DNA of 64,000 bases. It comes from an uncultured Bacteroidales bacterium. GTDB taxonomy: Bacteria; Bacteroidota; Bacteroidia; Bacteroidales; UBA932. The position numbers and the translations under genes were made by a program. Of this stretch, positions 1 to 9,692 are shown one piece after another. The stretch is taken from NCBI GenBank assembly GCA_944322815.1, contig CALUQB010000002.1, forward strand, positions 1 through 64,000, given 5' to 3'. Under the pieces are notes generated by a model. The model searched no databases. It was not told the DNA's origin and saw nothing but the letters and a program-made list of their open reading frames with translations. Numbering within the stretch: the first letter of the stretch is position 1; the number at the start of each line of letters is the position of its first letter.

Positions 1-2
1 TG

Positions 3-419
3 AACGATGTAGGTATGCTTACTTCCCAGTTGTATCATTACAATATCCAGCCAATACTGAACGACATTGCCAGCATCAACCTTGGCTCTGTATATGAAAG
101 CGCCGTCGCCCAGGAACTGAAAGCACATTACGAAAAACTGTTCTACTACGACAACAAGCAGAAAGGGGAGGTCGACTTCCTTGTTGATGACAGTGGCACC
201 ATGAGTGTGCTGCCTATCGAGGTCAAGTCCGGAAAGGATTATACGGTTCACAGTGCATTGGACAACCTGATGGCAATTCAGGATTACCATATTGTTTCAT
301 CTATCGTTCTCTCAAACGAAAGGGAAATAAAGACGAAGGGAAATATCCTTTATCTCCCGATCTACTATGTTATGTTCGTGGAGAACAAGATGCCGGAACC
401 AAAAAATCTGTACTTCTGA
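3..419 (+). CDS. ATP-binding protein, DUF4143 C-terminal domain (5' truncated)
   Basis: This is the C-terminal end of a protein that begins before the window; the frame is open from base 3 with no stop before it. The visible 139 residues match the DUF4143 domain found at the end of AAA-type ATPases common in Bacteroidales. A basic/aromatic stretch leads into the nuclease-like strand pattern GEVDFLV...LPIEVKSGK, in which the D and the E-x-K resemble a PD-(D/E)xK fold. The N-terminal P-loop ATPase domain would lie upstream and is not seen. Its cellular role is not established for the family. The next 480 bp hold only a decayed gene. Confidence 0.8.
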   Translation, partial: NDVGMLTSQLYHYNIQPILNDIASINLGSVYESAVAQELKAHYEKLFYYDNKQKGEVDFLVDDSGTMSVLPIEVKSGKDYTVHSALDNLMAIQDYHIVSSIVLSNEREIKTKGNILYLPIYYVMFVENKMPEPKNLYF

Positions 420-897
420 GCTTATATCTGGTCCGGACATTCGATTTTTCGAAGGACCAAAGCTGGTGAAAACTCGTTCCAGGACCCGATTTATGCCTGT
501 TGGCTGAAGACAGAGTACTTCGCAAAAATGACGGAGGTCAGTCGAGCAGGGATGACGGGGTACGTCCGGTAATGCTTCTGAATTTTCTGCAGAAATACGA
601 TATGTCGTTGAATCCACTGGCATAGCAGGCTTCAGAGACGCTACGGCAGGTTTCCTGACGCTTGACCTGTGCCTGAACCTGAATGTCTTCGGACTGTTGA
701 CGGAGGCGAGAAATGCCCAGATGTATACCCCGATAGGGGCTGGAGCATGACTGGCGAGCAGTTATATATTGGCCTGACAAGGCTTTTATATCCTTTTCTG
801 GCCGGACTTCTCCTTGAGTGGCTGAAAAAATTCTGAGTTACATAGGGCCATATTTCTTCCGTTTTAAGTAACTTTATCCGGTCAAATCATAGGACAA
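420..897. other. Intergenic region with a gene remnant
   Basis: No intact gene is visible in these 478 bp. The only recognisable content is an AraC-type helix-turn-helix remnant on the minus strand (538-780). A small imperfect inverted repeat, GGTCC...GGACC, lies near 431-458. A weak promoter-like TAACTTTA at 869-876 precedes the HD-domain gene. Confidence 0.5.
538..780 (-). pseudogene. Remnant of an AraC-family transcriptional regulator
   Basis: The minus-strand frame ending at 538 contains SVSEACYASGFNDISYFCR followed by KFRSITGRTPSSLLD. This is the second helix-turn-helix and C-terminal signature of AraC/XylS regulators (family pattern: V.EIAY..GF.d.SyFsr.Fkk..G.tP). Upstream of it only an RLR-like fragment resembles the family. 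The spacing to the HTH is wrong, and neither a first HTH nor a sensor domain can be found. The only start available for the open frame is TTG. This is best read as the decayed 3' end of a regulator gene, possibly with a frameshift just before the second HTH. Confidence 0.6.
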
Positions 898-1524
898 ATG
901 GAAGAAAAGATACAAAAGGAAGATACCGGACGGCTGGACAGGATAGTGGATTTCTGCCGGCTGATAGACAAGGAAAAGTTTATCCGGAGAAGGACTTATC
1001 TGACAGACGGCGAACGCTTCGAAAACGATGCCGAGCATGCCTGGCATCTGGCCATGATGGCCTTGCTTCTGAGCGAATACTCGAACGAAAAGATAGATGT
1101 GCTGAAAGTGATGGGTATTGTCCTGATTCACGACCTTGTGGAAATCTACGCAGGGGACACTTTCGCCTATGATACCGAAGGTCTCAAGACACAGAAAGCG
1201 CGCGAAAACGCAGCTGCTGACAAACTCTTTTCTCAGCTTCCGGATGACCTTTGCTTGAAACTCCGTGCCTTGTGGGAAGAATTCGAAGCGGACGAAACCC
1301 CGGAGGCACATTTCGCGCATACGCTGGACAATTTCCAGCCGATGATGCTGCAGGCGGCCACTGACGGCAGGGCCTGGAAGGAAGGACATCGGAAACTGAG
1401 CGAAGTCCTGCACAGGAACGCCGGAACGTCAGCCGGTTCAAAGGCCCTGTGGGAGTACGCCAAAAAACATTTCATCGCCCCTCAGCTCGAAAACGGACAT
1501 CTGATACAAGATACGGAACTTTAG
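898..1524 (+). CDS. HD-domain phosphohydrolase (YfbR/HDDC2-like)
   Basis: A 208-residue HD-superfamily metal-dependent phosphohydrolase. The metal ligands are in order: H47 in AEHAWH, H78-D79 in IHDLVE, and D144 in HTLDNFQPM; E82 and the G86-D87 pair complete the usual HD_3 pattern. Family members such as YfbR and HDDC2 remove phosphate from deoxynucleoside 5'-monophosphates, so a nucleotidase role is plausible but the substrate is not shown by the sequence. The gene stands alone and ends 12 bp from the end of a convergent metallophosphoesterase gene. Confidence 0.85.
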   Translation: MEEKIQKEDTGRLDRIVDFCRLIDKEKFIRRRTYLTDGERFENDAEHAWHLAMMALLLSEYSNEKIDVLKVMGIVLIHDLVEIYAGDTFAYDTEGLKTQKARENAAADKLFSQLPDDLCLKLRALWEEFEADETPEAHFAHTLDNFQPMMLQAATDGRAWKEGHRKLSEVLHRNAGTSAGSKALWEYAKKHFIAPQLENGHLIQDTEL

Positions 1525-1536
1525 CATGAAAACTTT

Positions 1537-2868
1537 TTACAGCGGAATCACGCAGTCGTTGTCCGGAAATCCTTCCTTGTCGGTATGCAGATAACGGGTG
1601 ATATGGTCGAGGATGAAAGCATATTTGAATGAATGTTTGCGGACCTTTTTCACCACAGCCTTGAGTGCTTCCAGCTCCTCGTCAGACATGGACTCGTCAC
1701 CTTGAATATGGGCGACATATGCGTCACCTGCCACGGATGCCGCCTCCCCGACGATTTCCTGAGGAATAGTTTCCGGCACCAGACTGCGCACTATGGAAGC
1801 GATAGCCTCATGGGCATAATGCACAGCCTTGCCTTCCAGAGTTTTGTCTTCCATCAGGGGAGCGATGTGCCAAGTGTGGACAGACAGGCTGTCGGTTCCA
1901 AGAACAAGATTCCGGACAGGCATCGGATAGCTTACAGTGGATCCTGTCTCAATGTCGTACACCGCAGATTTTCCGCTACCGTAACGTGAAATGTCCTGAG
2001 CATGGAAATGTCCGGAAAAGATGATGTCAAGTCCATATTTCCTGAAAAGCCTTTCGCATTTCTTCCAGTCTGCCACTAAATAGTCCGCCATAGCCTTATC
2101 CTCCCATTTCCAATGTCTTACGACACCATGATGTATCATAGCCAGCATTCTGCAACCGTCCTTTTGAGCAATGGCCGCCTGTTCCCGGATAAAATCAAAA
2201 GTGGCATCCTTGATCCTTCCGCCTACCACACAAGTACCGGTCCCGAAATCATTGTCCTCATATCTGCACGCATCTATCGCAAGCAGTCTGACCGAATCGT
2301 TGAGCCGGGCTACATAAGTCAGGGAGGCGGTATCTCTGGCGACAGCCTCTCCATAGCCGTAATCCTGATAGAAAGCGGCGAATTCATCCGCACTTACCGT
2401 CCTGGTCCGGACAGTGCTGTCACCGTGATACTCCACTGCGTCCGGATTGTTTATGTCATGGTTTCCCGGAATGACAAAAGTTCTGATTCCGGCATCTGCC
2501 AGAGGCCTGAGAAGAGTTTCTGAAACAAGCTTATGTGATGCGTATTCGCCGTCTTTCGTCAGATCCCCGCTTATGAGAACGATGTCCGGCCTGTCGGCCA
2601 ATATCTTCGTCACAGCGGTTTTCAATATTTCAGGTCCTTCTTTCAGAAGTTTCCTGTCACCTGCAATATAATCCTGATACGCAGGACCATCCTCTACGAG
2701 AAGCTCAGGAGCCATGACGTGTATGTCGGACAAGACCGTTATTTTCATTTTCGGAATTGACATCTGGTCCGTAACTGTCTGTTTTCTGCCGCTGTCTGCG
2801 GCAATGACGGTGTCTGCCAGGACAAAGAAAGCGCATAACAATGCTGCCAGAATGATTTTTGCGTTCAT
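1537..2868 (-). CDS. Exported calcineurin-like metallophosphoesterase
   Basis: A 443-residue phosphoesterase with an N-terminal signal peptide (AALLCAFFVLADTVIAA). The five motifs of the calcineurin-like fold are present in order: DIH (LSDIHVM), GD (ISGDLTKDGE), GNHD (IPGNHDINN), HH (MIHHG) and GHFH (SGHFHAQD). These bind two metals and hydrolyse phosphoester bonds; the true substrate is not evident. About 120 residues follow the last motif with no recognised domain. The signal peptide places the protein in the periplasm or at the cell surface. It is divergent from the DUF3467 gene. Confidence 0.88.
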   Translation of the reverse strand: MNAKIILAALLCAFFVLADTVIAADSGRKQTVTDQMSIPKMKITVLSDIHVMAPELLVEDGPAYQDYIAGDRKLLKEGPEILKTAVTKILADRPDIVLISGDLTKDGEYASHKLVSETLLRPLADAGIRTFVIPGNHDINNPDAVEYHGDSTVRTRTVSADEFAAFYQDYGYGEAVARDTASLTYVARLNDSVRLLAIDACRYEDNDFGTGTCVVGGRIKDATFDFIREQAAIAQKDGCRMLAMIHHGVVRHWKWEDKAMADYLVADWKKCERLFRKYGLDIIFSGHFHAQDISRYGSGKSAVYDIETGSTVSYPMPVRNLVLGTDSLSVHTWHIAPLMEDKTLEGKAVHYAHEAIASIVRSLVPETIPQEIVGEAASVAGDAYVAHIQGDESMSDEELEALKAVVKKVRKHSFKYAFILDHITRYLHTDKEGFPDNDCVIPL

Positions 2869-2946
2869 TTCCGTTAAATTGAATGATTTTTCTGCAAATA
2901 TAACCTCCAGATACGAGCTGATATGTTATTTGTCGTTAATTATTCA

Positions 2947-2954
2947 TAAATTTG
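2947..2954 (+). promoter_or_regulatory. Candidate -7 box of the DUF3467 gene
   Basis: TAAATTTG matches the Bacteroidetes -7 consensus TAnnTTTG. The nearest upstream TTTG (2929-2932) is only 14 bases away, shorter than the usual spacing near 20, so only the -7 box is well supported. Confidence 0.35.
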
Positions 2955-3034
2955 CATGATTTGGTGAAACGGGCTGCCGTTTCAATGCGTGACCGGACGA
3001 TATGAATTTTTGACAGAAAACACTAAATACAATT

Positions 3035-3361
3035 ATGGAAGACCAGAACAACAATAAGAAAGGGCCTCAGCTCAGTATCGAGATCAAGCCCGATGTAGCC
3101 AAAGGAGTATATTCAAATCTCGCTCTCATCACACATTCTCCGACAGAATTCGTGGTGGACTGCGTTTCAAACCTTCCAGGCTATCCGAAAGCAGAGGTGG
3201 TGAGCAGGGTGATAATGACCCCTGAGACAGCGAAAAGACTGATGCTGGCACTTCAGGACAATGTCGCCAAATACGAAGCCCAGTTCGGACAGATCAAATT
3301 CGCGTCTGACCAGCATAAAATCACATTCCCGGTAGGCGGAGGCCAGAACGGACTGTCTTGA
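3035..3361 (+). CDS. DUF3467 domain-containing protein
   Basis: A small 108-residue protein matching DUF3467, a family frequent and conserved in Bacteroidetes. The characteristic pattern is visible: GVYSNLALITHSPTEFVVD, then a segment with MTPETAKRLMLALQDNVAKYE, which looks like a helix closing the fold. No catalytic residues are apparent and no function is established. It sits 19 bp before the KdsC-like phosphatase gene and could be co-transcribed with it and with maf. Confidence 0.85.
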   Translation: MEDQNNNKKGPQLSIEIKPDVAKGVYSNLALITHSPTEFVVDCVSNLPGYPKAEVVSRVIMTPETAKRLMLALQDNVAKYEAQFGQIKFASDQHKITFPVGGGQNGLS

Positions 3362-3380
3362 ATCGGCAGGTTTACTGATT

Positions 3381-3908
3381 ATGGAAGATATATTCAAGAC
3401 TATCAAAGCTTTCGCTTTCGATGTGGACGGAGTCCTGACGACAGGAGGCATACTGGCGAATCTGGACGGAGAGCTTTTCCGTACATTCGATTCGAAGGAC
3501 GGATTCGGTCTTCGCATGGCCTCCATGGGCGGATACCATCTGGGAATCATCACCGGAGGACGCTCTGAAAGCATAAGGAAACGTTTCCTGACTTGCGGAG
3601 TGAAGGCTGAAGATGTTTATCTGGGATCGAGAGACAAGATCGAAGACTTCGATGACTTCTGCTCCAGACACGGAGTCAGGCCTGAAGAGGTGATGTATTT
3701 CGGAGATGACCTGCCGGATCTGCCCGTAATGGTCAAGTGCGGCTGCGGAGTGGCTCCGGCGGATGCCGTTGCAGAAGTGCTGGAAGCAGCAGACTATGTT
3801 TCTCCGAAAGCCGGAGGCAGAGGCTGCGTGAGAGACACTATCGAGAAAGTGATGAAGGCTCAGGGGACGTGGAGTCTCGATGTGTCGTTATATAAGAAGA
3901 AATTCTGA
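3381..3908 (+). CDS. kdsC: KdsC-like HAD phosphatase (3-deoxy-D-manno-octulosonate 8-phosphate phosphatase)
   Basis: At 175 residues it has the length of KdsC, the capless HAD phosphatase that converts KDO 8-phosphate to KDO for lipopolysaccharide core synthesis. HAD motifs: D14 and D16 in FDVDGVLT (nucleophile and acid/base), T58 in IITGG, K86, and GDDLPD at 108-113. The gene is followed after 15 bp by maf. Other C0-type HAD phosphatases such as the sialic-acid phosphatase family look similar, so KDO 8-phosphate as substrate is the likely but not proven choice. Confidence 0.82.
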   Translation: MEDIFKTIKAFAFDVDGVLTTGGILANLDGELFRTFDSKDGFGLRMASMGGYHLGIITGGRSESIRKRFLTCGVKAEDVYLGSRDKIEDFDDFCSRHGVRPEEVMYFGDDLPDLPVMVKCGCGVAPADAVAEVLEAADYVSPKAGGRGCVRDTIEKVMKAQGTWSLDVSLYKKKF

Positions 3909-3923
3909 GGGAAACAGTCTGAT

Positions 3924-4529
3924 ATGGAACTTAAAGGCAAACGCATAATTCTGGGCAGCGCGTCTCCGCGGAGAAAAGAGTTGCTCGGAGGTCTTGATCT
4001 GGACTTTACGGTAGATACCGGGAATACGTTCCAGGAGAATTTTCATGGGATCAAGGCATTACATGAGATTCCGGCCATGATGTCCGAAGGGAAATCGCAC
4101 GGTTTCCACAGGCCGTTGGCCGATGATGAGATACTTATCACTTCCGATACCATAGTCATCTGCGGAGACGAAGTCCTTGGAAAGCCTTCCGACAGGGCAG
4201 ACGCGGTGCGGATGCTGAAAAAATTGTCCGGCAGGCAGCACGAAGTGGTGACGGCCGTGACCATAAGATCGGCAGCGTCGGAAGAGACATTCTCGGACAC
4301 GGCACTGGTCAGGTTCAGAGAACTGGCGGACGAGGAAATAGCCTGGTACATAGATAAATACAAACCTTTCGACAAGGCCGGGGCCTATGGCGTCCAGGAG
4401 TGGATAGGCTATGTCGGCATCGAGTCCATCCAGGGGTCGTTTTACACTATCATGGGCTTCCCGGTATATCAGGTATATCTTCACCTGAAGAAATTCCTCT
4501 CCGGACAAGAAACCGTCCGGAATTCGTGA
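3924..4529 (+). CDS. maf: Maf-like nucleoside triphosphate pyrophosphatase
   Basis: A 201-residue Maf/HAM1-type pyrophosphatase that would hydrolyse non-canonical or excess nucleoside triphosphates to the monophosphate. The N-terminal signature ILGSASPRRKELL, the central SDTIV/GKP segment with its conserved Asp, and the later FDKAGAYGVQEWIG are all present. The last pattern is typical of the dTTP/UTP-specific (YhdE) branch. The C-terminus (about 12 residues after the fold) is unremarkable. It lies between kdsC and valS, with a candidate promoter for valS in the following 70 bp. Confidence 0.9.
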   Translation: MELKGKRIILGSASPRRKELLGGLDLDFTVDTGNTFQENFHGIKALHEIPAMMSEGKSHGFHRPLADDEILITSDTIVICGDEVLGKPSDRADAVRMLKKLSGRQHEVVTAVTIRSAASEETFSDTALVRFRELADEEIAWYIDKYKPFDKAGAYGVQEWIGYVGIESIQGSFYTIMGFPVYQVYLHLKKFLSGQETVRNS

Positions 4530-4577
4530 TGTGATTCGTGATGACGAAAATTTAGACTGCTTCTAAGAAAAAATCAG

Positions 4578-4585
4578 TATATTTG
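4578..4585 (+). promoter_or_regulatory. Candidate -7 box of valS
   Basis: TATATTTG matches TAnnTTTG and lies 14 bases before the first ATG of valS. No clear TTTG is found at the expected -33 distance, only TTTAG at 4551. Confidence 0.35.
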
Positions 4586-4599
4586 TCGGCTTTTTATCA

Positions 4600-7260
4600 A
4601 TGAAGTTGATTATGGAACTTTCTGCTAAGTACAACCCTTCTGTGACAGAAGACAAATGGTACGCCTATTGGCTCGAACATAAGTTTTTCCATTCCGAACC
4701 GGATGGACGGGAACCGTATACGATAGTGATTCCGCCGCCGAACGTTACCGGCATCCTGCATATGGGACATGTCCTGAACAATACCCTGAACGATGTCCTG
4801 ATCAGAAAAGCAAGGATGGACGGCAAGAATGCGTGCTGGATTCCCGGCACCGACCATGCATCCATCGCTACCGAGAACAAGGTGGTGGCCAAGCTGAAGG
4901 CAGAAGGGATAAACAAGGAAGATCTGACACGTGAAGAATTCCTCAAATATGCCTGGGAGTGGAAAGAAAAACACGGAGGCATCATTCTGAGCCAGCTCCG
5001 CAAACTCGGCGCCTCATGTGACTGGGACAGGACCAGATTCACCATGGATCCGGATTTAAGCGAGGCTGTCATAAACACTTTCGTATATTTCTACAGGAAA
5101 GGCTATATATACAGAGGTATCAGGATGGTGAACTGGGACCCTGTAGGTCACACTGCAGTCAGCGATGAGGAAGTGGTTCACAAGGACACAGTCAGCAAGT
5201 TCTATCATCTGAGATATTTCATTTCGGACGGAAACGGGAATCCTACTGACAAATACATCATCATCGCCACTACACGTCCGGAGACTATCATGGCCGATGC
5301 CGCCGTATGTATAAATCCGGAAGACGAAAGGTATCATTGGCTGAAAGGCAGGAAGGTCCTCATCCCGTTGATAAACAAGGAAATTCCGATCATCGAGGAC
5401 AGTTATGTGGAGATGGGATTCGGTACCGGATGCCTGAAAGTCACTCCGGCGCATGACGTGAACGACTACGAGATAGGGCTCAGACACAATCTTCCTGTCA
5501 CCGACATCATCGATGATCACGGCCGGCTGAACGAAAAGGCGCAGATACTGGTAGGAGAGGACCGGTTCGATGCCCGTCAGAAGATAGAAGGAATGCTCCG
5601 CGATGCGGGCAATCTCGAAAAGGTCGAAGACTATACATCACCTGTAGGCTATTCCGAAAGGACGAATGCCGTGATCGAACCGCGGCTCTCCATGCAGTGG
5701 TTCCTGAAGATGGATGCCCTGGCAAAGGACGCTCTGGAATCAGTTGAAAGCGGGAAGGTGAAGCTTATCCCAGACAAATACAGGAACACATACAGGCACT
5801 GGATGGAGAATGTACGTGACTGGTGCATCTCCCGACAGCTCTGGTGGGGACAGAGAATCCCTGCATATTACCTGCCTGACGGACAGTTCGTAGTGGAACC
5901 TACACCGGAAGCGGCCCTGGAAGCTGCCAGGAAGATCGATCCGTCCGTCACTGCCGCTGATCTGAAACAGGACGAAGACGTGCTGGATACATGGTTCTCA
6001 TCATGGCTCTGGCCGATATCCGTGTTCGATCCGGAAAAGCCGGGACATCCTGACCATGAGCCGAACAGGGATCTGGCATACTATTATCCGACCAATGATC
6101 TGGTGACAGGTCCGGACATTCTCTTCTTCTGGGTAGCCAGAATGATCATGGCCGGAAACGAATTCATGAAGGACGTACCTTTCAGGAATGTCTATCTTAC
6201 CGGCATCGTCCGCGACAAACTCGGCAGGAAAATGTCGAAAACCCTCGGAAACTCTCCGGACCCTCTCGATCTGATAGCGAAATACGGTGCGGATGCCGTG
6301 AGACTTGGCATGCTCCTGTGCAGTTCTGCAGGAAACGATATTCTGTACGATGAGGCACAGATAGAACAGGGCAGGAATTTCTGCAACAAGATCTGGAATG
6401 CATACAGGCTTATTGCCGGATGGAATGTCGATGCCTCTGCGCAGCAGCCTCAGTCGGCTGCCGTTGCGGTGAAATGGTTCGGATACAAGCTCAGCCAGGT
6501 GCTTGAGCAGGTGGAAGACCATTTCTCCAAATTCAGGATCTCCGATGCCCTGATGACCATATACAAATTCTTCTGGGATGACTTCTGCTCATGGTATCTC
6601 GAAGCTGTAAAGCCTGTTTACGGTGCAGGAATCGACCAGATGACTTTCGATGTTACCAGAGGATATTTCGAGGCATTGCTGAAGATGATACATCCTGTGA
6701 TGCCATTCATCACGGAAGAACTCTGGCAGGCAATGTCAGCGAGGAAAGAAGGGGAGACCATCATGCTCCAGCGTTATCCGACAGCAGAAGATTTCGATGC
6801 GGATTTCATTTCGGCTTTTGACAATGCCTGCGAGGCGGTAGCCGGAGTGAGGAATATCCGTCAGCAGAAGAACATTTCCCCGAAAGAAGCCCTCACTCTC
6901 AAAGTGAAGACAGATTTCCCGGCAGCGGTAGTCCCGGTCATAGAAAAACTGGCCAACGTAACCGTAGAGACAGCCGACTCATTCGGAGAAACTGCATCGG
7001 GCGTGACATTCATGGTGAAAACATTCGAAATGTTCGTTCCTCTGACAGGAATGGTGAATGCGGAAGAGGAGATAGCGAAGCTGGAAGCTGCCATAGCCTA
7101 TCAGGAAAAGTTCCTGGAAAGCGTTCGCAAGAAACTTTCGAACGAGAAATTCGTAAGCAGCGCACCTGAAAAGGTCGTTGCCATGGAGAGGAAGAAGGAA
7201 GCTGACTCTCTCGCCAAGATAGAGGCGGCCAAGGCTTCCCTGAAAGTACTTAAAGGTTGA
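4600..7260 (+). CDS. valS: Valine--tRNA ligase
   Basis: An 886-residue class Ia aminoacyl-tRNA synthetase charging tRNA-Val. The HIGH-type motif is [16 protein letters not shown] (HMGH at 54-57) and the KMSKS motif appears as [10 protein letters not shown] near residue 545. The editing domain lies between them, and the C-terminal 60 residues form the expected tRNA-binding coiled coil ([21 protein letters not shown]). The start at 4600 gives [11 protein letters not shown]; the internal ATG at 4612 is equally possible. The gene ends directly at the thioesterase gene, suggesting translational coupling. Confidence 0.97.
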   Translation: MKLIMELSAKYNPSVTEDKWYAYWLEHKFFHSEPDGREPYTIVIPPPNVTGILHMGHVLNNTLNDVLIRKARMDGKNACWIPGTDHASIATENKVVAKLKAEGINKEDLTREEFLKYAWEWKEKHGGIILSQLRKLGASCDWDRTRFTMDPDLSEAVINTFVYFYRKGYIYRGIRMVNWDPVGHTAVSDEEVVHKDTVSKFYHLRYFISDGNGNPTDKYIIIATTRPETIMADAAVCINPEDERYHWLKGRKVLIPLINKEIPIIEDSYVEMGFGTGCLKVTPAHDVNDYEIGLRHNLPVTDIIDDHGRLNEKAQILVGEDRFDARQKIEGMLRDAGNLEKVEDYTSPVGYSERTNAVIEPRLSMQWFLKMDALAKDALESVESGKVKLIPDKYRNTYRHWMENVRDWCISRQLWWGQRIPAYYLPDGQFVVEPTPEAALEAARKIDPSVTAADLKQDEDVLDTWFSSWLWPISVFDPEKPGHPDHEPNRDLAYYYPTNDLVTGPDILFFWVARMIMAGNEFMKDVPFRNVYLTGIVRDKLGRKMSKTLGNSPDPLDLIAKYGADAVRLGMLLCSSAGNDILYDEAQIEQGRNFCNKIWNAYRLIAGWNVDASAQQPQSAAVAVKWFGYKLSQVLEQVEDHFSKFRISDALMTIYKFFWDDFCSWYLEAVKPVYGAGIDQMTFDVTRGYFEALLKMIHPVMPFITEELWQAMSARKEGETIMLQRYPTAEDFDADFISAFDNACEAVAGVRNIRQQKNISPKEALTLKVKTDFPAAVVPVIEKLANVTVETADSFGETASGVTFMVKTFEMFVPLTGMVNAEEEIAKLEAAIAYQEKFLESVRKKLSNEKFVSSAPEKVVAMERKKEADSLAKIEAAKASLKVLKG

Positions 7261-7295
7261 TATTGCGGAAGATCCGCATGAATGTCAGAAGAATT

Positions 7296-7697
7296 ATGCA
7301 ATCGGAATTGGAACTTGCTGTAAGGTATTACGAGACTGACCAGATGGGGATAGTGCACCATTCGAACTATGTGAGATATTTCGAATGCGGCCGTTCCGAC
7401 ATGATGGCCAGACACGGTCTGCCGATAGAAGAGATAGAGGCGGAAGGAGTCATGCTTCCGGTAATATCCGTTGAAGCCAAATACAGGAATCCGGCGAAGA
7501 TGGGCGACATCATACGGATAGTCTCCAGAATAGACAAGGTACCTATGGCCAAGCTGGAAGTAAACAATGAAATATACAATCAGGAAGGGACGCTTCTATG
7601 CACGGGGAAAGTCATCCTCGGCTTCATAGACTCCGTCACCAGACATCCTGTGAGATGTCCGGAAAAACTGGCTGGAATCATCGCCGCGACATTATGA
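7296..7697 (+). CDS. Acyl-CoA thioesterase, YbgC/FadM hotdog family
   Basis: A 133-residue single-hotdog thioesterase. The diagnostic YYETDQMGIVHHSNYVRYFE holds the catalytic Asp of the 4-hydroxybenzoyl-CoA thioesterase type. An upstream ATG at 7278 (6 residues earlier) and a TTG overlapping the valS stop are in frame. I chose 7296 because the family begins close to this point. The stop codon overlaps the ATG of the following ABC-F gene (ATGA). Substrate unknown; the family hydrolyses short- to medium-chain acyl-CoA or acyl-ACP. Confidence 0.85.
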   Translation: MQSELELAVRYYETDQMGIVHHSNYVRYFECGRSDMMARHGLPIEEIEAEGVMLPVISVEAKYRNPAKMGDIIRIVSRIDKVPMAKLEVNNEIYNQEGTLLCTGKVILGFIDSVTRHPVRCPEKLAGIIAATL

Positions 7698-9649
7698 TTT
7701 CCATAAACTCTCTGACTGTAGCATACGGCGGATTCACTCTGCTCGACGACATCAGTTTCCATATCAGCGAGAATGACAAGATCGGCCTGGTAGGGAAGAA
7801 CGGTGCAGGCAAGTCGACCATACTGAAACTTGTCTGCGGCCTTCAGAAACCTACGTCCGGAAAGATAGAGATGCCGTCGGATCTGCGGATAGGCTATCTG
7901 CCGCAGATCATGGAGCACCATAAGGGAAAGAGTGTCATAGACGAAGCCATGACAGCTTTTTCCGAACTGTTCAGCATGGAAGACGAACTGAATTCCATCA
8001 TGGACGAACTGTCGAGCCGCGAAGACTACGACTCGCCTGAATATCAGAAACTCATCGAGAGGATGAACGATGTGAATGACAGGCTGGCGTATACAAAGTC
8101 TGAATCACCGCGTGTCGCGGCAGAAAAGACGCTGCTGGGTCTCGGCTTCAAGACTGAAGAACTTTCCAGGCCTACGGAGACTTTCAGCCAGGGCTGGAAC
8201 ATGCGCATAGAACTGGCCAAGATCCTGCTGTCGAAACCTGATGTCCTGCTTCTGGACGAGCCTACAAACCATCTGGACATAGAGTCCATAGAATGGCTTG
8301 AAGACTATCTGAAAGCTTACAAGGGTTCTCTGGTGCTGATTTCCCATGACAGGAAGTTCCTGGACAATATCACTAACCGCACCGTGGAGATCATGCTTGG
8401 GCATATCCATGACTACAAGGTTCCGTACAGCCAGTATCTTGAACTCAGGAAAGAGAGGATCGCACAGCAGAAGGCAGCGTACGAGAACCAGCAGAGAATG
8501 ATCGAAAAGACGGAAGACTTCATCGAGAGATTCCGCTACAAGCCGACCAAATCGAATCAGGTCCAGTCCAGAATCAAACAGCTGGACAAACTGGAAAGGA
8601 TAGAAGTCGACATGGAGGATAATTCTGCCCTTACAGTGAAATTCCCTCCGGCACCACGTTCGGGAGACGTGGTATTCAAGGCTGAAAATCTGTCATTGGG
8701 CTATCCCGCCAGGGATGGCCATGGTGAAAAGGTGGTCTTTACAGGGGCTGATATCGAAGTCCGCAGAGGAGAAAAGGTCGCTCTGGTAGGAAGGAACGGC
8801 GAGGGAAAAACCACCCTGATGAGGGCGGTCATGGGAGAGCTGGAACCATTGGAAGGAACAGCAAAGACAGGATACAATGTCAATATCGGATATTATGCCC
8901 AGAACCAGGAAGACATACTGGACAAGAACGATACGGTATTCGGCACTCTTGACCGTATTGCCACAGGCGATATAAGAACAAAACTGAGGGACATACTGGC
9001 GGCATTCCTGTTCAAGGGAGAGGACATCGACAAGAAAGTGGCTGTCCTCAGCGGCGGTGAAAGGGCGAGGCTCGCGATGGCCAAACTCATACTCAAGCCA
9101 TATAATCTCCTGGCCTTGGACGAACCTACGAACCACATGGATATCCGGTCCAAAGACATACTGAAACAGGCTCTGAAAGCATACGACGGGTCTCTGATCA
9201 TAGTTTCCCATGACAGGGACTTTCTGGACGGTCTGGTGGACAAACTGTACGAATTCAGAGACGGGAAGGTGACCGAGCATCTGGGCGGTGTGGAAGATTT
9301 CCTGAGAAAACGCCGGCTGGAAAGCCTGAACGAACTGGAACGGAAGAACAGGACAGCCGAGAAAGAGCCCGAAAAACCGGCCGGGAAAGTACCTACCGCA
9401 TCACAGATAGAGTACAATCAGAAGAAATTCATCTCGAAAGAGGAGAGGAAGGTCAGGAACCGTATAGATTCTCTGGAAAAGGGAATAGCGGAAGTGGAAT
9501 CGAAGATGAAGGCTATAGAAGCCATCCTGACTGCACCGGGTCCTTCTGACGATATCATGGAACTGACCAGACAGTATCTGGAGCTTAAACGCGAGCAGGA
9601 CATGAAGACGGAAGAATGGGAAAGACTGGTCGAAAGTCTGGAATCTTAG
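7694..9649 (+). CDS. ABC-F family ATPase (Uup/EttA-like)
   Basis: A 651-residue protein with two ABC ATPase domains and no membrane segments, as in ABC-F translation factors that act at the ribosome. Walker A: GKNGAGKST and GRNGEGKTT. Signature: SQGWNMRIELAKIL and LSGGERARLAMAKL. Walker B: LLLDEPTNHLD and LALDEPTNHMD. A charged linker (residues ~245-310) joins the two domains, and the C-terminal ~90 residues form a lysine/glutamate-rich coiled coil typical of the Uup branch. The start overlaps the thioesterase stop. Whether it gives antibiotic protection cannot be told from sequence. Confidence 0.92.
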   Translation: MISINSLTVAYGGFTLLDDISFHISENDKIGLVGKNGAGKSTILKLVCGLQKPTSGKIEMPSDLRIGYLPQIMEHHKGKSVIDEAMTAFSELFSMEDELNSIMDELSSREDYDSPEYQKLIERMNDVNDRLAYTKSESPRVAAEKTLLGLGFKTEELSRPTETFSQGWNMRIELAKILLSKPDVLLLDEPTNHLDIESIEWLEDYLKAYKGSLVLISHDRKFLDNITNRTVEIMLGHIHDYKVPYSQYLELRKERIAQQKAAYENQQRMIEKTEDFIERFRYKPTKSNQVQSRIKQLDKLERIEVDMEDNSALTVKFPPAPRSGDVVFKAENLSLGYPARDGHGEKVVFTGADIEVRRGEKVALVGRNGEGKTTLMRAVMGELEPLEGTAKTGYNVNIGYYAQNQEDILDKNDTVFGTLDRIATGDIRTKLRDILAAFLFKGEDIDKKVAVLSGGERARLAMAKLILKPYNLLALDEPTNHMDIRSKDILKQALKAYDGSLIIVSHDRDFLDGLVDKLYEFRDGKVTEHLGGVEDFLRKRRLESLNELERKNRTAEKEPEKPAGKVPTASQIEYNQKKFISKEERKVRNRIDSLEKGIAEVESKMKAIEAILTAPGPSDDIMELTRQYLELKREQDMKTEEWERLVESLES

Positions 9650-9692
9650 ACGACGGCAGACAGACATCATAAACGGAAAACCGCTATACATT

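Noticed and set aside
7257-7295. TTG start for the thioesterase overlapping the valS stop
   Set aside because: It would add 13 residues not expected in the family. ATG codons at 7278 and 7296 give better N-termini.
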